DNA of 64,000 bases from Limanda limanda. Lineage: Eukaryota; Chordata; Actinopteri; Pleuronectiformes; Pleuronectidae. The notes beneath the pieces are model-generated. The model did no database searches, had not been told where the DNA came from, and saw only the letters and a program-made list of their open reading frames with translations. The translations under genes were made by a program, and so were the position numbers. Of this stretch, positions 21,578 to 32,966 are shown one piece after another. The stretch is from the NCBI RefSeq assembly GCF_963576545.1, contig NW_026870479.1:1-64000 (forward strand). The letters are read 5' to 3'. The first letter of the stretch is position 1. Each line of letters opens with the position of its first letter.

Positions 21578-23664
21578 TTGCAAGTAGGCTCTACCCCCAC
21601 TAAATGGGGTTGCGCGCATCGATCAGTACCTACCTTGAGCTTCTCCGACTTTCGGAAGGGTTAGGGTTAGGGTTAGGGATGAAAGCACATAGGAGAAAGA
21701 GATATTCTTGAATAACTTTTTTTTTGAAGGTCGGAGAGACTTGCAAGTAGGCTCTACCCCCACTAAATGGGGTAGCGCGCATCGATCGGTACCATCTTTG
21801 AGCTTCTCCGACTTTCGGAAGGGTTAGGGTTAGGGTTAGGGATGAAAGCACATAGGAGAAAGAGATATTCTTGAATAACTTTTTTTGTGAAGGTCGGAGA
21901 GACTTGCAAGTAGGCTCTACCCCCACTAAATGGGGTAGTGCGCATCGATCAGTACCATCCTTGAGCTTCTCCGACTTTCGGAAGGGTTAGGGTTAGGGTT
22001 AGGGATGAAAGCACATAGGAGAAAGAGATATTCTTGAATAACTTTTTTTGTGAAGGTCGGAGAGACTTGCAAGTAGGCTCTACCCCCACTAAATGGGGTA
22101 GCGCGCATCGATCGGTACCATCCTTGAGCTTCTCCGACTTTCTGAAGGGTTAGGGTTAGGGTTAGGGATGAAAGCACATAGGAGAAAGAGATATTCTTGA
22201 ATAACTTTTTTTGTGAAGGTCGGAGAGACTTGGAAAGTGGTTGCATCTGGACTAATTTGGGTCCTGCGGATCGATTGGTACCATCCCCGAGCTTGTACGA
22301 CCTTCGGAAGAGGTCGACCGACGAAATTCCCCCAAATCTGAGGAGATATTCTTGAATAACTTTTTTTGTGAAGGTTGGAGAGACTTGCAAGTAGGCTCTA
22401 CCCCCACTAAATGGGGTAGCGCGCATCGATCGGTACCATCCTTGAGCTTCTCCGACTTTCGGAAGGGTTAGGGTTAGGGTTAGGGATGAAAGCACATAGG
22501 AGAAAGAGATATTCTTGAATAACTTTTTTTGTGAAGGTCGGAGAGACTTGGAAAGTGGTTGCATCTGGACTAATTTGGGTCCTGCGGATCGATTGGTACC
22601 ATCCCCGAGCTTGTACGACCTTCGGAAGAGGTCGACCGACGAAATTCCCCCAAATCTGAGGAGATATTCTTGAATAACTTTTTTTTTGAAGGTCGGAGAG
22701 ACTTGCAAGTAGGCTCTACCCCCACTAAATGGGGTAGCGCGCATCGATCGGTACCATCTTTGAGCTTCTCCGACTTTCGGAAGGGTTAGGGTTAGGGTTA
22801 GGGATGAAAGCACATAGGAGAAAGAGATATTCTTGAATAACTTTTTTTGTGAAGGTCGGAGAGACTTGCAAGTAGGCTCTACCCCCACTAAATGGGGTAG
22901 TGCGCATCGATCGGTACCATCCTTGAGCTTCTCCGACTTTCGGAAGGGTTAGGGTTAGGGTTAGGGATGAAAGCACATAGGAGAAAGAGATATTCTTGAA
23001 TAACTTTTTTTGTGAAGGTCGGAGAGACTTGCCAGTAGGCTCTACCCCCACTAAATGGGGTAGCGCGCATCGATCGGTACCATCCTTGAGCTTCTCCGAC
23101 TTTCGGAAGGGTTAGGGTTAGGGTTAGGGATGAAAGCACATAGGAGAAAGAGATATTCTTGAATAACTTTTTTTGTGAAGGTCGGAGAGACTTGGAAAGT
23201 GGTTGCATCTGGACTAATTTGGGTCCTGCGGATCGATTGGTACCATCCCCGAGCTTGTACGACCTTCGGAAGAGGTCGACCGACGAAATTCCCCCAAATC
23301 TGAGGAGATATTCTTGAATAACTTTTTTTGTGAAGGTTGGAGAGACTTGCAAGTAGGCTCTACCCCCACTAAATGGGGTAGCGCGCATCGATCGGTACCA
23401 TCCTTGAGCTTCTCCGACTTTCGGAAGGGTTAGGGTTAGGGTTAGGGATGAAAGCACATAGGAGAAAGAGATATTCTTGAATAACTTTTTTTGTGAAGGT
23501 CGGAGAGACTTGGAAAGTGGTTGCATCTGGACTAATTTGGGTCCTGCGGATCGATTGGTACCATCCCCGAGCTTGTACGACCTTCGGAAGAGGTCGACCG
23601 ACGAAATTCCCCCAAATCTGAGGAGATATTCTTGAATAACTTTTTTTGTGAAGGTCGGAGAGAC
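21578..23664 (+). repeat. Nine-T A followed by 962-bp tandem duplication
   Basis: After the nine-T A at 21578 (private GTACCTACC), the unit 21741-22702 (A-A-A-B-A-B) is repeated at 22703-23664. Shared markers at 962-bp offset are CATCTTT (21741/22703), TAGTGCGC (21904/22866) and AAGGTTGG at B ends (22230/23192). 962 is twice 481. Private differences are CTGAAGG at 22067 and TTGCCAGTAGG at 23029. Confidence 0.9.
22548..22702 (+). repeat. Chimeric B monomer with nine-T arm
   Basis: This is the only B in the window with the nine-T (G-to-T) change otherwise confined to the first A of four-A runs. It directly precedes a CATCTTT A, exactly as nine-T A units do. The simplest reading is a crossover between a B and a nine-T A inside their identical 42-bp arm, which made the junction of the 962-bp duplication. 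Confidence 0.88.
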
Positions 23665-24471
23665 TTGCAAGTAGGCTCTACCCCCACTAAATGGGGTTGC
23701 GCGCATCGATCAGTACCATCCTTGAGCTTCTCCGACTTTCGGAAGGGTTAGGGTTAGGGTTAGGGATGAAAGCACATAGGAGAAAGAGATATTCTTGAAT
23801 AACTTTTTTTGTGAAGGTCGGAGAGACTTGGAAAGTGGTTGCATCTGGACTAATTTGGGTCCTGCGGATCGATTGGTACCATCCCCGAGCTTGTACGACC
23901 TTCGGAAGAGGTCGACCGACGAAATTCCCCCAAATCTGAGGAGATATTCTTGAATAACTTTTTTTGTGAAGGTCGGAGAGACTTGCAAGTAGGCTCTACC
24001 CCCACTAAATGGGGTTGCGCGCATCGATCAGTACCATCCTTGAGCTTCTCCGACTTTCGGAAGGGTTAGGGTTAGGGTTAGGGATGAAAGCACATAGGAG
24101 AAAGAGATATTCTTGAATAACTTTTTTTGTGAAGGTCGGAGAGACTTGCAAGTAGGCTCTACCCCCACTAAATGGGGTTGCGCGCATCGATCGGTACCAT
24201 CCTTGAGCTTCTCCGACTTTCGGAAGGGTTAGGGTTAGGGTTAGGGATGAAAGCACATAGGAGAAAGAGATATTCTTGAATAACTTTTTTTGTGAAGGTC
24301 GGAGAGACTTGCAAGTAGGCTCTACCCCCACTAAATGGGGTAGCGCGCATCGATCGGTACCATCCTTGAGCTTCTCCGACTTTCGGAAGGGTTAGGGTTA
24401 GGGTTAGGGATGAAAGCACATAGGAGAAAGAGATATTCTTGAATAACTTTTTTTGTGAAGGTCGGAGAGAC
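23665..24471 (+). repeat. Array segment A-B-A-A-A
   Basis: Units start at 23665 (a2), 23828 (B), 23983 (a2), 24146 (TTG/CGG after an A, unusual) and 24309 (a1). It links the 962-bp duplication to the 3050-bp duplication. No gene or other element is seen. Confidence 0.88.
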
Positions 24472-24869
24472 TTGCAAGTAGGCTCTACCCCCACTAAATG
24501 GGGTAGCGCGCATCGATCGGTACCATCCTTGAGCTTCTCCGACTTTCGGAAGGGTTAGGGTTAGGGTTAGGGATGAAAGCACATAGGAGAAAGAGATATT
24601 CTTGAATAACTTTTTTTGTGAAGGTCGGAGAGACTTGGAAAGTGGTTGCATCTGGACTAATTTGGGTCCTGCGGATCGATTGGTACCATCCCCGAGCTTG
24701 TACGACCTTCGGAAGAGGTCGACCGACGAAATTCCCCCAAATCTGAGGAGATATTCTTGAATAACTTTTTTTGTGAAGGTCGGAGAGACTTGCAAGTAGG
24801 CTCTACCCCCACTAAATGGGGTAGCGCGCATCGATCGGTACCATCCTTGAGCTTCTCCGACTTTCGGAA

Positions 24870-24890
24870 GGGTTAGGGTTAGGGTTTGGG
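24870..24890 (+). repeat. Telomeric tract variant with TTT third loop
   Basis: The A starting at 24790 reads GGGTTTGGG at the end of the tract. All four G runs are kept, so quadruplex potential remains, but the last hexamer is TTTGGG. The same change is at 27920-27940 by block duplication. Confidence 0.9.
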
Positions 24891-26706
24891 ATGAAAGCAC
24901 ATAGGAGAAAGAGATATTCTTGAATAACTTTTTTTGTGAAGGTCGGAGAGACTTGGAAAGTGGTTGCATCTGGACTAATTTGGGTCCTGCGGATCGATTG
25001 GTACCATCCCCGAGCTTGTACGACCTTCGGAAGAGGTCGACCGACGAAATTCCCCCAAATCTGAGGAGATATTCTTGAATAACTTTTTTTGTGAAGGTCG
25101 GAGAGACTTGCAAGTAGGCTCTACCCCCACTAAATGGGGTTGCGCGCATCGATCAGTACCATCCTTGAGCTTCTCCGACTTTCGGAAGGGTTAGGGTTAG
25201 GGTTAGGGATGAAAGCACATAGGAGAAAGAGATATTCTTGAATAACTTTTTTTTTGAAGGTCGGAGAGACTTGCAAGTAGGCTCTACCCCCACTAAATGG
25301 GGTAGCGCGCATCGATCGGTACCATCTTTGAGCTTCTCCGACTTTCGGAAGGGTTAGGGTTAGGGTTAGGGATGAAAGCACATAGGAGAAAGAGATATTC
25401 TTGAATAACTTTTTTTGTGAAGGTCGGAGAGACTTGCAAGTAGGCTCTACCCCCACTAAATGGGGTAGCGCGCATCGATCGGTACCATCCTTGAGCTTCT
25501 CCGACTTTCGGAAGGGTTAGGGTTAGGGTTAGGGATGAAAGCACATAGGAGAAAGAGATATTCTTGAATAACTTTTTTTGTGAAGGTCGGAGAGACTTTC
25601 AAGTAGGCTTTACCCCCACTAAATGGGGTAGCGCGCATCGATCGGTACCATCCTTGAGCTTCTCCGACTTTCGGAAGGGTTAGGGTTAGGGTTAGGGATG
25701 AAAGCACATAGGAGAAAGAGATATTCTTGAATAACTTTTTTTGTGAAGGTCGGAGAGACTTGGAAAGTGGTTGCATCTGGACTAATTTGGGTCCTGCGGA
25801 TCGATTGGTACCATCCCCGAGCTTGTACGACCTTCGGAAGAGGTCGACCGACGAAATTCCCCCAAATCTGAGGAGATATTCTTGAATAACTTTTTTTGTG
25901 AAGGTCGGAGAGACTTGCAAGTAGGCTCTACCCCCACTAAATGGGGTAGCGCGCATCGATCGGTACCATCCTTGAGCTTCTCCGACTTTCGGAAGGGTTA
26001 GGGTTAGGGATGAAAGCACATAGGAGAAAGAGATATTCTTGAATAACTTTTTTTGTGAAGGTCGGAGAGACTTGGAAAGTGGTTGCATCTGGACTAATTC
26101 GGGTCCTGCGGATCGATTGGTACCATCCCCGAGCTTGTACGACCTTCGGAAGAGGTCGACCGACGAAATTCCCCCAAATCTGAGGAGATATTCTTGAATA
26201 ACTTTTTTTGTGAAGGTCGGAGAGACTTGCAAGTAGGCTCTACCCCCACTAAATGGGGTTGCGCGCATCGATCAGTACCATCTTTGAGCTTCTCCGACTT
26301 TCGGAAGGGTTAGGGTTAGGGTTAGGGATGAAAGCACATAGGAGAAAGAGATATTCTTGAATAACTTTTTTTGTGAAGGTCGGAGAGACTTGCAAGTAGG
26401 CTCTACCCCCACTAAATGGGGTAGCGCGCATCGATCGGTACCATCCTTGAGCTTCTCCGACTTTCGGAAGGGTTAGGGTTAGGGTTAGGGATGAAAGCAC
26501 ATAGGAGAAAGAGATATTCTTGAATAACTTTTTTTTGAAGGTCGGAGAGACTTGGAAAGTGGTTGCATCTGGACTAATTTGGGTCCTGCGGATCGATTGG
26601 TACCATCCCCGAGCTTGTACGACCTTCGGAAGAGGTCGACCGACGAAATTCCCCCAAATCTGAGGAGATATTCTTGAATAACTTTTTTTGTGAAGGTCGG
26701 AGAGAC

Positions 26707-27684
26707 TTGCAAGTAGGCTCTACCCCCACTAAATGGGGTTGCGCGCATCGATCGGTACCATCCTTGAGCTTCTCCGACTTTCGGAAGGGTTAGGGTTAGG
26801 GTTAGGGATGAAAGCACATAGGAGAAAGAGATATTCTTGAATAACTTTTTTTGTGAAGGTCGGAGAGACTTGCAAGTAGGCTCTACCCCCACTAAATGGG
26901 GTAGCGCGCATCGATCGGTACCATCCTTGAGCTTCTCCGACTTTCGGAAGGGTTAGGGTTAGGGTTAGGGATGAAAGCACATAGGAGAAAGAGATATTCT
27001 TGAATAACTTTTTTTGTGAAGGTCGGAGAGACTTGCAAGTAGGCTCTACCCCCACTAAATGGGGTAGCGCGCATCGATCGGTACCATCCTTGAGCTTCTC
27101 CGACTTTCGGAAGGGTTAGGGTTAGGGTTAGGGATGAAAGCACATAGGAGAAAGAGATATTCTTGAATAACTTTTTTTGTGAAGGTCGGAGAGACTTGCA
27201 AGTAGGCTCTACCCCCACTAAATGGGGTAGCGCGCATCGATCGGTACCATCCTTGAGCTTCTCCGACTTTCGGAAGGGTTAGGGTTAGGGTTAGGGATGA
27301 AAGCACATAGGAGAAAGAGATATTCTTGAATAACTTTTTTTGTGAAGGTCGGAGAGACTTGCAAGTAGGCTCTACCCCCACTAAATGGGGTAGCGCGCAT
27401 CGATCGGTACCATCCTTGAGCTTCTCCGACTTTCGGAAGGGTTAGGGTTAGGGTTAGGGATGAAAGCACATAGGAGAAAGAGATATTCTTGAATAACTTT
27501 TTTTGTGAAGGTCGGAGAGACTTGCAAGTAGGCTCTACCCCCACTAAATGGGGTAGCGCGCATCGATCGGTACCATCCTTGAGCTTCTCCGACTTTCGGA
27601 AGGGTTAGGGTTAGGGTTAGGGATGAAAGCACATAGGAGAAAGAGATATTCTTGAATAACTTTTTTTGTGAAGGTCGGAGAGAC
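26707..27684 (+). repeat. Run of six consecutive A monomers
   Basis: A units start at 26707, 26870, 27033, 27196, 27359 and 27522 with no B. The first is TTG/CGG and the other five are indistinguishable consensus a1 copies, so the run probably grew by single-monomer duplication. It carries six complete quadruplex motifs at exact 163-bp spacing. Confidence 0.92.
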
Positions 27685-27919
27685 TTGGAAAGTGGTTGCA
27701 TCTGGACTAATTTGGGTCCTGCGGATCGATTGGTACCATCCCCGAGCTTGTACGACCTTCGGAAGAGGTCGACCGACGAAATTCCCCCAAATCTGAGGAG
27801 ATATTCTTGAATAACTTTTTTTGTGAAGGTCGGAGAGACTTGCAAGTAGGCTCTACCCCCACTAAATGGGGTAGCGCGCATCGATCGGTACCATCCTTGA
27901 GCTTCTCCGACTTTCGGAA

Positions 27920-27940
27920 GGGTTAGGGTTAGGGTTTGGG
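27920..27940 (+). repeat. Second copy of TTT-loop telomeric variant
   Basis: Located in the A starting at 27840, exactly 3050 bp after the first. It is the clearest single-base marker for the 3050-bp duplication. Confidence 0.9.
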
Positions 27941-28157
27941 ATGAAAGCACATAGGAGAAAGAGATATTCTTGAATAACTTTTTTTGTGAAGGTCGGAGAG
28001 ACTTGGAAAGTGGTTGCATCTGGACTAATTTGGGTCCTGCGGATCGATTGGTACCATCCCCGAGCTTGTACGACCTTCGGAAGAGGTCGACCGACGAAAT
28101 TCCCCCAAATCTGAGGAGATATTCTTGAATAACTTTTTTTGTGAAGGTCGGAGAGAC

Positions 28158-31100
28158 TTGCAAGTAGGCTCTACCCCCACTAAATGGGGTTGCGCGCATC
28201 GATCAGTACCATCCTTGAGCTTCTCCGACTTTCGGAAGGGTTAGGGTTAGGGTTAGGGATGAAAGCACATAGGAGAAAGAGATATTCTTGAATAACTTTT
28301 TTTTTGAAGGTCGGAGAGACTTGCAAGTAGGCTCTACCCCCACTAAATGGGGTAGCGCGCATCGATCGGTACCATCTTTGAGCTTCTCCGACTTTCGGAA
28401 GGGTTAGGGTTAGGGTTAGGGATGAAAGCACATAGGAGAAAGAGATATTCTTGAATAACTTTTTTTGTGAAGGTCGGAGAGACTTGCAAGTAGGCTCTAC
28501 CCCCACTAAATGGGGTAGCGCGCATCGATCGGTACCATCCTTGAGCTTCTCCGACTTTCGGAAGGGTTAGGGTTAGGGTTAGGGATGAAAGCACATAGGA
28601 GAAAGAGATATTCTTGAATAACTTTTTTTGTGAAGGTCGGAGAGACTTTCAAGTAGGCTTTACCCCCACTAAATGGGGTAGCGCGCATCGATCGGTACCA
28701 TCCTTGAGCTTCTCCGACTTTCGGAAGGGTTAGGGTTAGGGTTAGGGATGAAAGCACATAGGAGAAAGAGATATTCTTGAATAACTTTTTTTGTGAAGGT
28801 CGGAGAGACTTGGAAAGTGGTTGCATCTGGACTAATTTGGGTCCTGCGGATCGATTGGTACCATCCCCGAGCTTGTACGACCTTCGGAAGAGGTCGACCG
28901 ACGAAATTCCCCCAAATCTGAGGAGATATTCTTGAATAACTTTTTTTGTGAAGGTCGGAGAGACTTGCAAGTAGGCTCTACCCCCACTAAATGGGGTAGC
29001 GCGCATCGATCGGTACCATCCTTGAGCTTCTCCGACTTTCGGAAGGGTTAGGGTTAGGGTTAGGGATGAAAGCACATAGGAGAAAGAGATATTCTTGAAT
29101 AACTTTTTTTTGAAGGTCGGAGAGACTTGGAAAGTGGTTGCATCTGGACTAATTTGGGTCCTGCGGATCGATTGGTACCATCCCCGAGCTTGTACGACCT
29201 TCGGAAGAGGTCGACCGACGAAATTCCCCCAAATCTGAGGAGATATTCTTGAATAACTTTTTTTGTGAAGGTCGGAGAGACTTGCAAGTAGGCTCTACCC
29301 CCACTAAATGGGGTTGCGCGCATCGATCGGTACCATCCTTGAGCTTCTCCGACTTTCGGAAGGGTTAGGGTTAGGGTTAGGGATGAAAGCACATAGGAGA
29401 AAGAGATATTCTTGAATAACTTTTTTTGTGAAGGTCGGAGAGACTTGCAAGTAGGCTCTACCCCCACTAAATGGGGTAGCGCGCATCGATCGGTACCATC
29501 CTTGAGCTTCTCCGACTTTCGGAAGGGTTAGGGTTAGGGTTAGGGATGAAAGCACATAGGAGAAAGAGATATTCTTGAATAACTTTTTTTGTGAAGGTCG
29601 GAGAGACTTGGAAAGTGGTTGCATCTGGACTAATTTGGGTCCTGCGGATCGATTGGTACCATCCCCGAGCTTGTACGACCTTCGGAAGAGGTCGACCGAC
29701 GAAATTCCCCCAAATCTGAGGAGATATTCTTGAATAACTTTTTTTGTGAAGGTCGGAGAGACTTGCAAGTAGGCTCTACCCCCACTAAATGGGGTAGCGC
29801 GCATCGATCGGTACCATCCTTGAGCTTCTCCGACTTTCGGAAGGGTTAGGGTTAGGGTTAGGGATGAAAGCACATAGGAGAAAGAGATATTCTTGAATAA
29901 ATTTTTTTGTGAAGGTCGGAGAGACTTGCAAGTAGGCTCTACCCCCACTAAATGGGGTAGCGCGCATCGATCGGTACCATCCTTGAGCTTCTCCGACTTT
30001 CGGAAGGGTTAGGGTTAGGGTTAGGGATGAAAGCACATAGGAGAAAGAGATATTCTTGAATAACTTTTTTTGTGAAGGTCGGAGAGACTTGGAAAGTGGT
30101 TGCATCTGGACTAATTTGGGTCCTGCGGATCGATTGATACCATCCCCGAGCTTGTACGACCTTCGGAAGAGGTCGACCGACGAAATTCCCCCAAATCTGA
30201 GGAGATATTCTTGAATAACTTTTTTTGTGAAGGTCGGAGAGACTTGCAAGTAGGCTCTACCCCCACTAAATGGGGTTGCGCGCATCGATCGGTACCATTC
30301 TTGAGCTTCTCCGACTTTCGGAAGGGTTAGGGTTAGGGTTAGGGATGAAAGCACATAGGAGAAAGAGATATTCTTGAATAACTTTTTTTGTGAAGGTCGG
30401 AGAGACTTGCAAGTAGGCTCTACCCCCACTAAATGGGGTAGCGCGCATCGATCGGTACCATCTTTGAGCTTCTCCGACTTTCGGAAGGGTTAGGGTTAGG
30501 GTTAGGGATGAAAGCACATAGGAGAAAGAGATATTCTTGAATAACTTTTTTTGTGAAGGTCGGAGAGACTTGGAAAGTGGTTGCATCTGGACTAATTTGG
30601 GTCCTGCGGATCGATTGGTACCATCCCCGAGCTTGTACAACCTTCGAAAGAGGTCGACCGACGAAATTCCCCCAAATCTGAGGAGATATTCTTGAATAAC
30701 TTTTTTTGTGAAGGTCGGAGAGACTTGCAAGTAGGCTCTACCCCCACTAAATGGGGTTGCGCGCATCGATCAGTACCATCCTTGAGCTTCTCCGACTTTC
30801 GGAAGGGTTAGGGTTAGGGTTAGGGATGAAAGCACATAGGAGAAAGAGATATTCTTGAATAACTTTTTTTGTGAAGGTCGGAGAGACTTGGAAAGTGGTT
30901 GCATCTGGACTAATTTGGGTCCTGCGGATCGATTGGTACCATCCCCGAGCTTGTACGACCTTCGGAAGAGGTCGACCGACGAAATTCCCCCAAATCTGAG
31001 GAGATATTCTTGAATAACTTTTTTTGTGAAGGTCGGAGAGACTTGCAAGTAGGCTCTACCCCCACTAAATGGGGTTGCGCGCATCGATCAGTACCATCCT

Positions 31101-32966
31101 TGAGCTTCTCCGACTTTCGGAAGGGTTAGGGTTAGGGTTAGGGATGAAAGCACATAGGAGAAAGAGATATTCTTGAATAACTTTTTTTGTGAAGGTCGGA
31201 GAGACTTGCAAGTAGGCTCTACCCCCACTAAATGGGGTAGCGCGCATCGATCAGTACCATCCTTGAGCTTCTCCGACTTTCGGAAGGGTTAGGGTTAGGG
31301 TTAGGGATGAAAGCACATAGGAGAAAGAGATATTCTTGAATAACTTTTTTTGTGAAGGTCGGAGAGACTTGGAAAGTGGTTGCATCTGGACTAATTTGGG
31401 TCCTGCGGATCGATTGGTACCATCCCCGAGCTTGTACGACCTTCGGAAGAGGTCGACCGACGAAATTCCCCCAAATCTGAGGAGATATTCTTGAATAACT
31501 TTTTTTGTGAAGGTCGGAGAGACTTGCAAGTAGGCTCTACCCCCACTAAATGGGGTTGCGCGCATCGATCAGTACCATCCTTGAGCTTCTCCGACTTTCG
31601 GAAGGGTTAGGGTTAGGGTTAGGGATGAAAGCACATAGGAGAAAGAGATATTCTTGAATAACTTTTTTTGTGAAGGTCGGAGAGACTTGGAAAGTGGTTG
31701 CATCTGGACTAATTTGGGTCCTGCGGATCGATTGGTACCATCCCCGAGCTTGTACGACCTTCGGAAGAGGTCGACCGACGAAATTCCCCCAAATCTGAGG
31801 AGATATTCTTGAATAACTTTTTTTGTGAAGGTCGGAGAGACTTGCAAGTAGGCTCTACCCCCACTAAATGGGGTTGCGCGCATCGATCGGTACCATCCTT
31901 GAGCTTCTCCGACTTTCTGAAGGGTTAGGGTTAGGGTTAGGGATGAAAGCACATAGGAGAAAGAGATATTCTTGAATAACTTTTTTTGTGAAGGTCGGAG
32001 AGACTTGCAAGTAGGCTCTACCCCCACTAAATGGGGTAGCGCGCATCGATCGGTACCATCCTTGAGCTTCTCCGACTTTCGGAAGGGTTAGGGTTAGGGT
32101 TAGGGATGAAAGCACATAGGAGAAAGAGATATTCTTGAATAACTTTTTTTGTGAAGGTCGGAGAGACTTGGAAAGTGGTTGCATCTGGACTAATTTGGGT
32201 CCTGCGGATCGATTGGTACCATCCCCGAGCTTGTACGACCTTCGGAAGAGGTCGACCGACGAAATTCCCCCAAATCTGAGGAGATATTCTTGAATAACTT
32301 TTTTTGTGAAGGTCGGAGAGACTTGCAAGTAGGCTCTACCCCCACTAAATGGGGTAGCGCGCATCGATCGGTACCATCCTTGAGCTTCTCCGACTTTCGG
32401 AAGGGTTAGGGTTAGGGTTAGGGATGAAAGCACATAGGAGAAAGAGATATTCTTGAATAAATTTTTTTGTGAAGGTCGGAGAGACTTGCAAGTAGGCTCT
32501 ACCCCCACTAAATGGGGTAGCGCGCATCGATCGGTACCATCCTTGAGCTTCTCCGACTTTCGGAAGGGTTAGGGTTAGGGTTAGGGATGAAAGCACATAG
32601 GAGAAAGAGATATTCTTGAATAAATTTTTTTGTGAAGGTCGGAGAGACTTGCAAGTAGGCTCTACCCCCACTAAATGGGGTAGCGCGCATCGATCGGTAC
32701 CATCCTTGAGCTTCTCCGACTTTCGGAAGGGTTAGGGTTAGGGTTAGGGATGAAAGCACATAGGAGAAAGAGATATTCTTGAATAACTTTTTTTGTGAAG
32801 GTCGGAGAGACTTGGAAAGTGGTTGCATCTGGACTAATTTGGGTCCTGCGGATCGATTGGTACCATCCCCGAGCTTGTACGACCTTCGGAAGAGGTCGAC
32901 CGACGAAATTCCCCCAAATCTGAGGAGATATTCTTGAATAACTTTTTTTGTGAAGGTCGGAGAGAC
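28158..32966 (+). repeat. Long higher-order repeat, partial copy 4 with trimer deletion
   Basis: Barcode 4-1-2-2-2-1-2-1-2-3; B starts 28810, 29127, 29608, 30089, 30570, 30888, 31369, 31687, 32168, 32812. It is colinear with copy 3 (32967 onward) at offset 4809, then 5284 after the B at 28810. The 475-bp difference equals one short A, one B and one A (157+155+163), absent here. At the right end the AAATTTTTTT A is doubled (32323 and 32486), a single-monomer duplication. GATACC (30089) and GTACAACC (30570) B markers match copies 1-3 where present. Confidence 0.9.

Larger units (their letters stand above)
24472..28964 (+). repeat. 3050-bp segmental tandem duplication
   Basis: Units from 24472 to 25914 repeat at 27522-28964 with offset 3050 bp. 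Markers copied are the GGGTTTGGG tract (24790/27840), nine-T A (25108/28158), CATCTTT A (25271/28321) and the TTTCAAG...CTTTACC A (25597/28647). The first copy goes on to 25915 (short A), 26072 (TTCGGG B), 26227, 26390 (eight-T), 26552 (B) and then six A in a row (26707-27684), the longest A run in the window. Confidence 0.9.

Noticed and set aside
20483..21619. Minus-strand open frame of 378 codons (also at 62593-63729, with many of 100-270 codons elsewhere)
   Set aside because: The frames exist because AB is 318 bp, a multiple of three. They end at the first phase-changing A, many need a GTG start, the protein would be made of satellite including the telomeric tract, and the same DNA is open in more than one frame. 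No codon-type conservation is visible.
21578..21740. CTACC in place of CATCC as an array boundary
   Set aside because: It is a private small change in one A (GTACCTACC) with normal sequence on both sides.
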